From Bacteroidales bacterium UBA3824 (GTDB lineage: Bacteria > Bacteroidota > Bacteroidia > Bacteroidales > UBA3824), in assembly GCA_002393195.1 (NCBI GenBank), contig DGIK01000067.1:1-28057 (forward strand): 28,057 nucleotides of DNA, read 5' to 3'. This document shows, piece by piece, positions 13,431 to 21,851 of the stretch. The notes beneath the pieces are model-generated. The model searched no databases. It was not told the origin of the DNA and was given only the letters and a program-made list of their open reading frames with translations. How positions within the stretch are numbered: the stretch's first letter is position 1; the number at the start of each line of letters is the position of its first letter. The translations under genes were made by a program, and so were the position numbers.

Positions 13431-16136
13431 TTATTCTTGTTCGGGCAAAATCTCGCCATCGCCATCATCTATTGGCGCTTGCCCGCTGATTATCTGCTGA
13501 AGGCGTGCGATTTCTTCGTCCTTTACCTTTACTTTTTCTTTTAGTGTGTTTTCTATTTTGCGGCTCTTGGTAATGCGCTTTTCGAGCTCCTTCTTGTAGA
13601 ATTGCGCGCTTTGGTTTGCCTTGTCCATCTTCTGACGGTTGTCGGCGTTGTTGCGCTTGGTCTCCACAAGCTCGCTGTTGATTGTGGCAATCTCCATGTC
13701 CTTGCTCTGCAAGGTTTTCTTGAGGCTGCTGAGTTCGGCGGTGAGTTCCTTGTTGGTGTTTTTGGCTTTTGTGAGTTCCTCCTCGGTATTCTGCTGTCCC
13801 GTGATGTCGGCGGCAAGGCAGAGTATGCGGCTTACATTGTTTTCTGAGTCGTAGATCGGGATGAAGGTGTTTTTGATTTTTCGGGTGTCCTTGTTAATCT
13901 TAAATTCGATGTTGTAAGTCTCGGTGGTGCCTTGTTTTACATTGTCCCACACCTTCTTAAATTCGTCGTACTTGGAGAGCGTGAGCTGCAGAATTTCGTA
14001 AACATTCTTGCGTCGTATGTCGTTGACGTCGAGGGTGTAGCGCAGTGCAAAACGGCGGTTGGCCTCCAAAGTGTCGCCCTTGGTGCTGAATATAGCCACG
14101 AGCATAGTCTTGTTCAAGGCGTTGTTTACCTGCTCTATTTGGTTGAGCTCGTTTTGCGTAGTTACCACAAGGCTGTTGAGAGTCTCTATTTCGTTTTTGA
14201 GCTGATCCTCTCGCTCCTCCATAAGTTTTGACTGCTGTCTCGATTGCTGAAGCAGCATCGTGGTCTGCTCGTTGATTTTTGCATTGGCGATGGTGGAGGC
14301 GATGTTTTCGGAGATTCGTTCTACAAACTGTATCTGGTACTGCTCAAACTTGACGAATGCCGCAAATTCCATCACACCGTACAGATAGTCGTTGTACAGG
14401 AGCGGTACAAACATCAACGCCTTGGGCTTAGCCTGACCGAGACCCGACCCAATTTCGGTGTAATTGTCGGGTACGTCGTTGATGATGATTGTGTGCTTCT
14501 CCATCGCGCACGCGCCAATGATTCCCTCGTCGAGGGCGAGGATGCGCTTGTGGAATCTCTGATGTCCAAATGCAAACACGGCATACAGCTCAAAACATTC
14601 TGCATCCTTATTGTCGGGCATAGTGGTGCGTATAAAAATACCGCCCTGTGTTACGTTGATGTACGGCACGAGTCTGTCGATAACGGCGTCGCAGAGTGCG
14701 TGGATGTCGGAGATGTTGTTTCGGAGGATGTCGGAGAATATGGAGTGTCCCTCGGTAGCCCATTGGTTTTGGTGTTCTTCGTTGAACCTCTGCTGCTCCT
14801 TTTCGCTGGTCTCGAGCATGTCGTTGCGGAGGTCCACAAGCGACGAGCCTATCGGATTATTTGTGATGGATGTGTCGTATTCTGCCTCGAGCTTCTTTTC
14901 CCTTAGCTGCGTGGCAAAGTCGGAGGTGTGTTTCAGCGACTTGGCGAGCGTCCGGATGCTATTGACAATATCTAACCACTCCAATGGTATCTTGGACAAT
15001 TGCGGGAGGTACTTGTCGAGCACGTATTCGCCATTGGTGATGCGCTCGATGAGCTTCTTTGCACTTGCAAATGGCCTTACGATGTTTTTGGATAGCACAA
15101 TTAATAATATAGACAATACCAATATTATCAACGAAACAAAAACCACCGACTTAACCAAAGTGCCGCTCTGCTCCTCCTCTATTTCGCTGAGCTTGTTGAT
15201 GCAAATCATCGTGAAATTGTCGTCGTTGCAGGCGAGCGGGATGCGCTTGCAATGGATGTAAACTTCTTCCCTATTGTTTTCGATGAGTTCGCACACGGCG
15301 TCCACGGGGAGATTTTCGGCGGTCTTAGCCATGATGCCGAGCTTCTCTTCCGTAAAACGCAATACCTCGTGGATATTTCGGTTGAGGAAGTCCTTGTTGC
15401 GGGAGTAGAATATATTGCCGGTGCTGTCGGCGATGTAGATGGTGCTCGACGCCGGAATCTGATTGTCGAGCATATTGCGGTAGTATTTTTGGTCGATGTC
15501 GGCACCAATTACTCCGCAAAACCTCTTGTTGGTGTATATCGGCATCATGCACACAATCACATTGGAAATGTCGGCATTTTCGCTGAGGCTCAATACTTTG
15601 GGTGTATTGTCATGCTTGATTACACGGTATATGTCGTATATCTCCGACGATGATGTCTGGAGGTCGTTGGAGGTTTCTGGATTGCCCATGTTTTCGTGGC
15701 TGATGTATTTGGTGTACCATCCTATCGGGAATCCGGGATTGGTGTTTACGAGCAGGCTGTCGGAATTGTCGAAAACATACGGCTCCGAAATAATGAACAC
15801 TGACTTTGCGCTCTGGTCGCCGGAGATGAACCTAAGCATCATCTTCCTCGTGAGATCCTTAGCCTGCGCCGGGTCCTGCAAGGTCTGCTCCGAAATGGCC
15901 TCCGCCATTGTCTGCAATTTGATGATGGTCTGTGCGAGCTGCTGCTCCATGCCGATGGTGTACTTGTCGTTGCGTATGTTGGTCTTGAGCTTGCAATAAT
16001 CGGTGATACGCGACAACATCAGCCTGTCTTGTATAAACAATATGGCCGCCGATAGTATCACGGAGCACACGATGACCGTTATGACAGTCTTCCATCTTAC
16101 AGTGTTTGTTATATTATGTCTTGTTTGGGCGTCCAT
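13431..16136 (-). CDS. Membrane sensor: Cache-like, HAMP, GAF, PAS and coiled coils, no catalytic domain
   Basis: The 901-residue protein has TM1 (about 17-37), a large periplasmic region (38-327) resembling a double Cache sensor (YTNKRFCGVIGADID ... STIYIADSTGNIFYSRN), TM2 (328-349), HAMP (350-405), GAF (about 465-620, with LDEGIIGACAMEK and GSGLGQAKPKALMFVPL), coiled coil (622-675), PAS (676-785) and a long C-terminal coiled coil (785-885) ending in an acidic tail. There is no kinase, cyclase or methyl-accepting hairpin signature I can identify. The GAF domain is clearly paralogous to that of the preceding gene. It sits 31 bases after that gene and 28 bases before the YfiR-like gene. It probably relays signals by protein contact, for example to the hybrid kinase. 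Confidence 0.88.
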   Translation of the reverse strand: MDAQTRHNITNTVRWKTVITVIVCSVILSAAILFIQDRLMLSRITDYCKLKTNIRNDKYTIGMEQQLAQTIIKLQTMAEAISEQTLQDPAQAKDLTRKMMLRFISGDQSAKSVFIISEPYVFDNSDSLLVNTNPGFPIGWYTKYISHENMGNPETSNDLQTSSSEIYDIYRVIKHDNTPKVLSLSENADISNVIVCMMPIYTNKRFCGVIGADIDQKYYRNMLDNQIPASSTIYIADSTGNIFYSRNKDFLNRNIHEVLRFTEEKLGIMAKTAENLPVDAVCELIENNREEVYIHCKRIPLACNDDNFTMICINKLSEIEEEQSGTLVKSVVFVSLIILVLSILLIVLSKNIVRPFASAKKLIERITNGEYVLDKYLPQLSKIPLEWLDIVNSIRTLAKSLKHTSDFATQLREKKLEAEYDTSITNNPIGSSLVDLRNDMLETSEKEQQRFNEEHQNQWATEGHSIFSDILRNNISDIHALCDAVIDRLVPYINVTQGGIFIRTTMPDNKDAECFELYAVFAFGHQRFHKRILALDEGIIGACAMEKHTIIINDVPDNYTEIGSGLGQAKPKALMFVPLLYNDYLYGVMEFAAFVKFEQYQIQFVERISENIASTIANAKINEQTTMLLQQSRQQSKLMEEREDQLKNEIETLNSLVVTTQNELNQIEQVNNALNKTMLVAIFSTKGDTLEANRRFALRYTLDVNDIRRKNVYEILQLTLSKYDEFKKVWDNVKQGTTETYNIEFKINKDTRKIKNTFIPIYDSENNVSRILCLAADITGQQNTEEELTKAKNTNKELTAELSSLKKTLQSKDMEIATINSELVETKRNNADNRQKMDKANQSAQFYKKELEKRITKSRKIENTLKEKVKVKDEEIARLQQIISGQAPIDDGDGEILPEQE

Positions 16137-16167
16137 TTCGTCGTCTTAAAGTTGTATAATAGTTTGG

Positions 16168-18078
16168 TTATACTCTTTTTCTTGAAGCAGAGGCGTCGTT
16201 GAGCCTTGCATTTTCCTTGGCGAGCTTGGCTATCTCAGCCTTGCAGCTTTGGATTTCCTCGTCTTTTTGGGCGAGTTCGTTCTTCGCCTTGTGGAGGCGC
16301 TTGGTGTAGTCTTCGAGGCGTTTGCCTTTTTCCTGAAGCTTGAAGAGGTTTTTGGTGTTTTCCTTCACGTATGAAATCGTGCTGGCGATGTCTTCCGTGA
16401 GCCTCTCAAGAAATTTGATGCGGTAGTCCTCAAATTTTTCGGTGCGGCACAGCTCTATCACGCCGTATATGTCGTCGTTGAGCAATAGCGGCGCCACTAT
16501 CAGGCTGCTTGGCTTGGTGTTGCCAAATCCAGAACCTATCTTGATGTAGTCTTTGGGGATGTCGTCGATGATCTGCATCGTCTTTTCCACCGCGCATGTG
16601 CCAACGATGCCTTCGTATAGCGACACCTTCTTCGTAATAAACTTTTTGCGGTCGGCGGCGTAGGTGGCTTTCATCTCGAGGTGTATGTCGTCGGGCTCTT
16701 CGTCCACATATATATATATAGCGCCATAATCAGCCTCCATATAATGAATCAACGCCCTCACAGTCTCGTTGCAAAGGCTGTCGATATTGTTGTTGTTGCG
16801 GCGGAGTATGTTGCCAAAATCGGCGAGACCGATGTTGATCTTGTCCTGTATCTCGTCCTCACGGCGGCGGGCGAGCTGTCGCTCGGTCTGTTCGTCAAGG
16901 TTTTTCTTCATGTTGATGAGCGCGTTGCCAAGTTCGTCGTTGCTGCTCAGCAGGGCAAATCCGTCGGTGTGCCTATTGTTGCCGATGTCTTCGGTAAACT
17001 GCTGCTTCTGCTTGAGATTGCCGATAAACTCGGAAAGCTGCATGCACATCATATCCATCTCGTTGGTGCTGTCGGGGCTTATCTCAGCTGGCACGAGTTC
17101 GCCTTTGAGCAGGCGCGAGAGGTAGTCGTTCATATTTTGGATGGGCTTGTTGACCGACCAAAACAGCACGAGGAAGAACGGTATGCCTATCGCCAACATC
17201 ACAAGCTGCGTGAGGAAGACGCTCCAGATGGCTTTTTTTCTTATCTGCTGACGGAGCAATGCAGATTCGAGCATCATGTCCTCCATGTTGGTGAGCATGG
17301 TGCTTAGTTGTACGCTTGCCTCGCCCTTGTAGCCTTCGTAATTGTCGATGCCAAGCAACAATTGTTTACTGAAAAGAAGGTTGAATGTCGTTCTGTATTC
17401 CGCAAACTGGTCTTCGAGTTTGAAAATCTGATACTTAATCACCATGCTGGCGTTGCCAACATTTTTGAGGGTAGCATGTACGCCGTCTATCTGCTTATTG
17501 AATTTTACGTAATCTTCCACGTTGCTCTTTTCGAGAAAATGCTCCTCGTATTTGGTCGCCTCCACAAACTTATTGTAAACACCCACGACAGCAGTCTGCA
17601 AAATCGAATTTTTTACCGTGTTGCGGCTTGTGGCAAGACGTCCGCCATCCTGCGTCAATTCCGAAATCTCATTCTCAATAGCCCTGATGTCGTCTATCTT
17701 CTGCTTGAAGAGCGAAAATTCGTCTTGAAGTATCGTTACCGACTGCTTGATGCCCTTGCTTTCGTCGAGCGGATGCGATATAAGGTACGCAATGCCGCCG
17801 TCGATGCTGCGGCACACTGCGTCGATGGTTTCCTTGAGGGCGTCTTCCTTTTCCTTGTCCTTCCTTCCTGTATAGAGATTAAACAACTCGTACTGCGCGT
17901 TGCGGAGGTCGGAAATGTCGTTTTTGAGCTTGTTTTCCTTCTGGAAACTGTCTTCGAGCATATCGTATGTATGTATTAGGTAAAAGGCAGACAATCCCGT
18001 CGCCACAACGTAGATGGCGAAGCAGACGAGCATTATCCTGAATTTTACCTTGACGGCTATTTTCTCCGGTGTCTTCAT
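16168..18078 (-). CDS. Membrane sensor: periplasmic helical domain, HAMP, GAF, coiled coil, no catalytic domain
   Basis: The 636-residue protein is the first gene of the sensor operon. TM1 (about 14-36) and TM2 (284-308) enclose a mostly helical 245-residue periplasmic domain, like four-helix-bundle ligand domains. A HAMP domain (about 309-365) follows, then a GAF domain (425-575; SLYEGIVGTCAVEK, GSGFGNTKPSSLIVAPL, DDIYGVIELC) and a C-terminal coiled coil (576-628). No output domain is visible. The architecture is a shorter version of the next gene product, and the GAF segments align well by eye, so the two arose by duplication or recombination of the cytoplasmic half. A (TA)n run encoding YIYV is at about 16709-16721. 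Confidence 0.87.
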   Translation of the reverse strand: MKTPEKIAVKVKFRIMLVCFAIYVVATGLSAFYLIHTYDMLEDSFQKENKLKNDISDLRNAQYELFNLYTGRKDKEKEDALKETIDAVCRSIDGGIAYLISHPLDESKGIKQSVTILQDEFSLFKQKIDDIRAIENEISELTQDGGRLATSRNTVKNSILQTAVVGVYNKFVEATKYEEHFLEKSNVEDYVKFNKQIDGVHATLKNVGNASMVIKYQIFKLEDQFAEYRTTFNLLFSKQLLLGIDNYEGYKGEASVQLSTMLTNMEDMMLESALLRQQIRKKAIWSVFLTQLVMLAIGIPFFLVLFWSVNKPIQNMNDYLSRLLKGELVPAEISPDSTNEMDMMCMQLSEFIGNLKQKQQFTEDIGNNRHTDGFALLSSNDELGNALINMKKNLDEQTERQLARRREDEIQDKINIGLADFGNILRRNNNNIDSLCNETVRALIHYMEADYGAIYIYVDEEPDDIHLEMKATYAADRKKFITKKVSLYEGIVGTCAVEKTMQIIDDIPKDYIKIGSGFGNTKPSSLIVAPLLLNDDIYGVIELCRTEKFEDYRIKFLERLTEDIASTISYVKENTKNLFKLQEKGKRLEDYTKRLHKAKNELAQKDEEIQSCKAEIAKLAKENARLNDASASRKRV

Positions 18079-18383
18079 TTCAAATTTTTCTTCTTTATAG
18101 AATTGTCAACATCAAATTTGTTGCCGTTTTTGCATTACTAAAGCAACAATTGGAGCGATTATGACATTCCAATCAAATTTCAAATTTAATTTTTTTTGCT
18201 TATTAAAAAAAAGATTTTTTGCAAAAATATTAAGATATTTTGCAACTGTTTGTGTTACAGAAAATTGCAGCGACAGTTTTTTTTATTTTTTTTTATAAAT
18301 AAATTGGGTGTTTCAAAAAAAAGGCATAAATTTGCAACGTCAATTTAAATAAGACTGATTACACTTAACGAAGCATAACATCA
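18079..18383. other. AT-rich divergent intergenic region
   Basis: It separates the sensor operon (-) from lysA (+) and contains no plausible gene. On the plus strand it carries a strong lysA promoter. On the minus strand two TAnnTTTG matches (18181-18188 and 18222-18229) are candidate -7 elements for the sensor operon, neither with a convincing TTG box. No riboswitch-like structure was recognised. Confidence 0.5.
18304..18334 (+). promoter_or_regulatory. lysA promoter (Bacteroidetes type)
   Basis: TTG (18304-18306), a 20-base spacer, then TAAATTTG (18327-18334), a perfect match to TTG-N20-TAnnTTTG. The predicted leader is about 40 bases with no obvious Shine-Dalgarno sequence. Confidence 0.75.
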
Positions 18384-19538
18384 ATGTTCGACAAAGAATT
18401 GATAAAAAGGTTTGAGACGCTGGACACACCTTTTTATTATTATGACATCCAGCTGCTCCGCGAGACGCTCTCAAGGCTCAAATCCGCTGTGGACAAATAC
18501 GGCTACTGCGTTCATTATGCCGTAAAGGCCAACGCCAACCCAAGGATACTCCAAGAGATAAGCTCGTTTGGCTTCGGTGCCGACTGCGTAAGCGGCAACG
18601 AAGTGCTCCGCGCCCTCGAATGTGGCTTCCCCGCCGACAAGGTGGTTTTTGCCGGCGTAGGCAAGAGCGACACAGAGATTGAAATAGGCATCAAAAACAA
18701 CATCTTCTGCTTCAACGTGGAATCTCTGCAGGAGCTCGAAGTCATCAACAAGATAGCCGGACAGAATGGCAAGACGGCAAGCGTAGCCCTCAGGCTCAAT
18801 CCGGGCATCGATGCGCACACCAACAAGTGCATCAACACCGGCCTCGCCGACAGCAAATTTGGCATCGACTTCAACCAAATGGAGGCTACAATCACCTTCG
18901 CACAAAAACTCAGCAACATCAAGCTCATTGGCATACACTTCCACATCGGCTCGCAGATACTCGACAAAGAGCCATACAGGCTGCTCTGCCAGCGCAGCAA
19001 CGAGATGCAGGAAAAATTAAGCCTCATGGGGCTCGACCTCCCGGAAATCAACCTCGGCGGCGGTCTCGGCATAGATTACGACGACCCCGACAAAAACCCC
19101 GTGCCAGACTTCGAATCGCTTATGGATCTCATACACGCCAACCTCGACGTGAAGGACAGGCAGAGAGTTCATTTTGAATTTGGCAGGGCGATAGTAGCGC
19201 AATGCGGCACGATGGTCGCAAAGACACTATATATAAAGCCTGCATCGCAGACCACATTCGCAATTGTGGACGCCGGATTCACCGACCTGATAAGACCCGC
19301 ACTCTACGGCGCGCACCACAAAATCGAAAACCTCACATCGCACTACGCGCAGAAAGACAAGTACGACATCGTGGGCCCGATTTGCGAGTCAACCGACGTT
19401 TTCGACACCGGAATCACACTCCCAAAAACAGTTCGAGGCGACTTAATCGCCTTCAGAAGTGCCGGAGCATACGGAGAAATCATGGCATCACGCTATAATC
19501 TGCGAAATTTGCCCAATGTGTATTATTCTGACAATTAG
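18384..19538 (+). CDS. lysA: Diaminopimelate decarboxylase
   Basis: LysA decarboxylates meso-diaminopimelate to lysine, the last step of lysine synthesis, using PLP. The 384-residue protein is a fold-III alanine-racemase-like enzyme: the PLP lysine is K48 in HYAVKANAN, GIHFHIGSQ (183-191) and the phosphate-binding GGGLGI (225-230) are present, and the substrate-contacting Cys334-Glu335 lies in PICESTD. The usual EPGR motif reads EFGR (265-268), a mild deviation. It is slightly shorter than many LysA proteins (about 400-420) but similar to other Bacteroidales versions. It appears to be monocistronic, with its own strong promoter, and has no other lysine-pathway gene beside it except possibly the unlinked aminotransferase downstream. 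Confidence 0.95.
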   Translation: MFDKELIKRFETLDTPFYYYDIQLLRETLSRLKSAVDKYGYCVHYAVKANANPRILQEISSFGFGADCVSGNEVLRALECGFPADKVVFAGVGKSDTEIEIGIKNNIFCFNVESLQELEVINKIAGQNGKTASVALRLNPGIDAHTNKCINTGLADSKFGIDFNQMEATITFAQKLSNIKLIGIHFHIGSQILDKEPYRLLCQRSNEMQEKLSLMGLDLPEINLGGGLGIDYDDPDKNPVPDFESLMDLIHANLDVKDRQRVHFEFGRAIVAQCGTMVAKTLYIKPASQTTFAIVDAGFTDLIRPALYGAHHKIENLTSHYAQKDKYDIVGPICESTDVFDTGITLPKTVRGDLIAFRSAGAYGEIMASRYNLRNLPNVYYSDN

Positions 19539-19621
19539 GCAATTGCACAACCCACAAAAGAAAAATTGCAAATTATTGAAAAAAAAATGACAATATTTTT
19601 TTTTGATTTGCAAAAAATATA

Positions 19622-19629
19622 TAATTTTG
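19622..19629 (+). promoter_or_regulatory. -7 element of the OmpA-family gene promoter
   Basis: TAATTTTG fits TAnnTTTG, 52 bases before the ATG at 19681. A TTG lies 16 bases upstream (19603-19605), a short spacing. Confidence 0.45.
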
Positions 19630-19680
19630 TGAAATTGAAATAGTAAAAATTTTTAAGAAAAGTCCTAATAATAAATTAAC

Positions 19681-21795
19681 ATGAAAAACCGATTTTTATC
19701 GTTAGCGTTTGTCTTAATCACGATGTCGGCAGTATTTGCTCAGACGGCATCTGCACAAGACTCCCAGCTGCTCCAAGCCGCTGAAGAGGCTGCTTACAAC
19801 AACGATTGGACAGCAGCGTCTAACAGTTACAAGCAATTGGTTGGCAGTAACCCCGAGAATGCAAACTATCACTCTCAGCTTGGTTATTGTTATCGTAACC
19901 TTGGCGACAAGCAGCAGGCCATCGCGGAATTCCGCAAAGCTGAATCTCTTTACACTGCTAAAGAGAAAACTAAAGTTGCAGCCCAGACCAATCAGATAGC
20001 ATTGGCGAGGACTCTCAGAGAGAACGAACAAATCGACGAAGCTCTCACTGTACTGGAAGCACTCCAGAGCAACGTAAACAACTCTCTCAAGAAAGCCGTT
20101 GAGAACGAAATCGAGAGCTGCAAATTCGCGCAGTCTCAGAAGTCCAGCCCCAAGGACTACATGGTTCTCAACCTCGGCGCATTTGTAAACGGCGACAAGG
20201 TGGACCACTCACCCGTACTCTCGCCCAATCAGAAAGAATTGTTCTTCACCTCCCGCAGGGAGCTCGAAGGACACAGCACCGTGTCTGAAAACATGGTTGA
20301 CGAGAATGTGTACCGCTGCACAATCGTGGATTCTACCAACACCTGGTCGAAACCCGAAGCTGTAAACGGCGACCTCAACACAAGCGGTCACGATGCAGTA
20401 GTAGCCATCTCGCCCGACGGCAACGAGATGTACATCTACCGCGAGGACGACAACGGCAGCCTCCTCCTCTCAAGAAGGAACGGCAACTCTTGGTCGGCTC
20501 CCGAACTCCTCGGTGGCAACATCAACACTCCTTACGAGGAAAAAGGTGCAGCTCTCTCGCCCGATGGTAGCAAGCTCTACTTCGCAAGCGACAGGCCCGG
20601 TTCTAAGGGCGGCCTCGACATCTTCGTGGCTACACGTCAGGACAATGGCGCATGGGGCAGCGTCAAGAACCTTGCAGAAATCAACACTGAAGCCGACGAG
20701 GAAGGTCCCTGCGTATCCGCAGACAACTCCAAGCTCTACTTCAGCTCTAAGGGTCACACCGGCATCGGCGGCTACGACCTCTTCACCGCTCCCATCAACG
20801 GTGACAATGTAGGTGCTCCCGAGAACCTCGGTTCTCCCATCAACTCCAACGCAGACGAGCTCTACGTATTCGAGAACGGCAAGAAGATTTACTTCTCCTC
20901 CAACCGTGGCAACGGCATGGGCAACTACGACCTCTACGTAGCTGGTCCCACCTCGCTCATGGCTACACCCGAAACCGTAGTGAACGGCAAAGTGAAGAAC
21001 TGCAAGGGCGAGATGCCTAAGACCAACATCTCCGTAAGGGACAACTCCACCGGCAAGACCCAGGAAATCACTCCCTCTGCAAGCGGCGACTACTCCTTCA
21101 CTACCAACCGTGGTCACAACTACACAATCACTGTAACCGCAAATTCAAGCGTTGTATTCACCGAGATTTTCGACATCGCTACCAACGCTCCCGCTACAAA
21201 GGATTACCAGACCATCCAGCTCGATCCTCAGAACGACTGCAACGAGATTGTTGCTGACAATGGCCTCACTCCCGACGGCATCGACAAGAAGCGTTACGAC
21301 GACGAAGGCGACGGCACACTCTACGACCGCTACATCGAAATCGAGGATGTACTCTTCGAGTACGGCAAGGCTGACGCCCTCAGGAGCAACAGCAAACTCG
21401 ACGAACTCGCTGATTACCTCAAGCAATTCCCCAAGGCCAAGGTTATGGTCAAGGGTTACGCCGACTCCAAGAGCTCCGCTTCTGCAGTCAACGCAAAACT
21501 TGGTCTCCGCCGTGCTAACCAAGGCAAGCAGTACCTCTTGAACAAGGGTGTTAAGTCTTCCCAGATTGTTGTTAAGTCATTCGGTGAGGAAAACCCTGTT
21601 GCTATCAACATCCTCAACGGTGAGTATAGCGACGAGTGCGCAAGGTACAACCGTCGTCTTGAGTTCAAGATGATTGAACAGGGCGAAACCACGATGCTCA
21701 TCCGTGGCATCCGCAACGTTCCTTCTCACCTCAAGAACCCCGATTACAAGCGCGACTACAACAAGGCAAGCGGCTGGCCTGAGACCAAGAAGTAA
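19681..21795 (+). CDS. OmpA-family envelope protein with TPR, PD40 propeller and carboxypeptidase-regulatory modules (PorE-like)
   Basis: The 704-residue protein begins with a Sec signal (cleavage near AQTASAQ, residue 26) and no lipobox Cys. TPR-like helices (28-150) are followed by PD40/WD40-like propeller strands with repeated SPDG..LYFAS motifs (175-420), a carboxypeptidase-regulatory-like beta domain (434-515) and an OmpA peptidoglycan-binding domain (553-668; VLFEYGKADALRSNS, NAKLGLRRAN, YNRRLEF). This domain order is that of PorE, a type IX secretion component that docks on peptidoglycan, but known PorE is a lipoprotein, so this may be a paralogue with a structural envelope role. Frequent CTC/AAC/GGC codons compared with neighbours suggest high expression. 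priA follows 56 bases later with no clear promoter, so read-through is possible. Confidence 0.88.
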   Translation: MKNRFLSLAFVLITMSAVFAQTASAQDSQLLQAAEEAAYNNDWTAASNSYKQLVGSNPENANYHSQLGYCYRNLGDKQQAIAEFRKAESLYTAKEKTKVAAQTNQIALARTLRENEQIDEALTVLEALQSNVNNSLKKAVENEIESCKFAQSQKSSPKDYMVLNLGAFVNGDKVDHSPVLSPNQKELFFTSRRELEGHSTVSENMVDENVYRCTIVDSTNTWSKPEAVNGDLNTSGHDAVVAISPDGNEMYIYREDDNGSLLLSRRNGNSWSAPELLGGNINTPYEEKGAALSPDGSKLYFASDRPGSKGGLDIFVATRQDNGAWGSVKNLAEINTEADEEGPCVSADNSKLYFSSKGHTGIGGYDLFTAPINGDNVGAPENLGSPINSNADELYVFENGKKIYFSSNRGNGMGNYDLYVAGPTSLMATPETVVNGKVKNCKGEMPKTNISVRDNSTGKTQEITPSASGDYSFTTNRGHNYTITVTANSSVVFTEIFDIATNAPATKDYQTIQLDPQNDCNEIVADNGLTPDGIDKKRYDDEGDGTLYDRYIEIEDVLFEYGKADALRSNSKLDELADYLKQFPKAKVMVKGYADSKSSASAVNAKLGLRRANQGKQYLLNKGVKSSQIVVKSFGEENPVAINILNGEYSDECARYNRRLEFKMIEQGETTMLIRGIRNVPSHLKNPDYKRDYNKASGWPETKK

Positions 21796-21851
21796 CAGCA
21801 GTCTATTGCACTTGTATTCGTAAAATAGAATCATTATTGCTCTAATAATAA

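Noticed and set aside
13403..13468. Longer N-terminus for the YfiR-like protein
   Set aside because: It overlaps the previous gene and puts charged residues before the signal sequence that begins at 13402.
16709..16721. (TA)n run as a phase-variation tract
   Set aside because: It is short, lies within the conserved GAF domain coding YIYV, and nothing suggests slippage.
18079..18383. Lysine riboswitch before lysA
   Set aside because: The region is AT-rich with a promoter only about 40 bases before the lysA start, too short a leader for that riboswitch.
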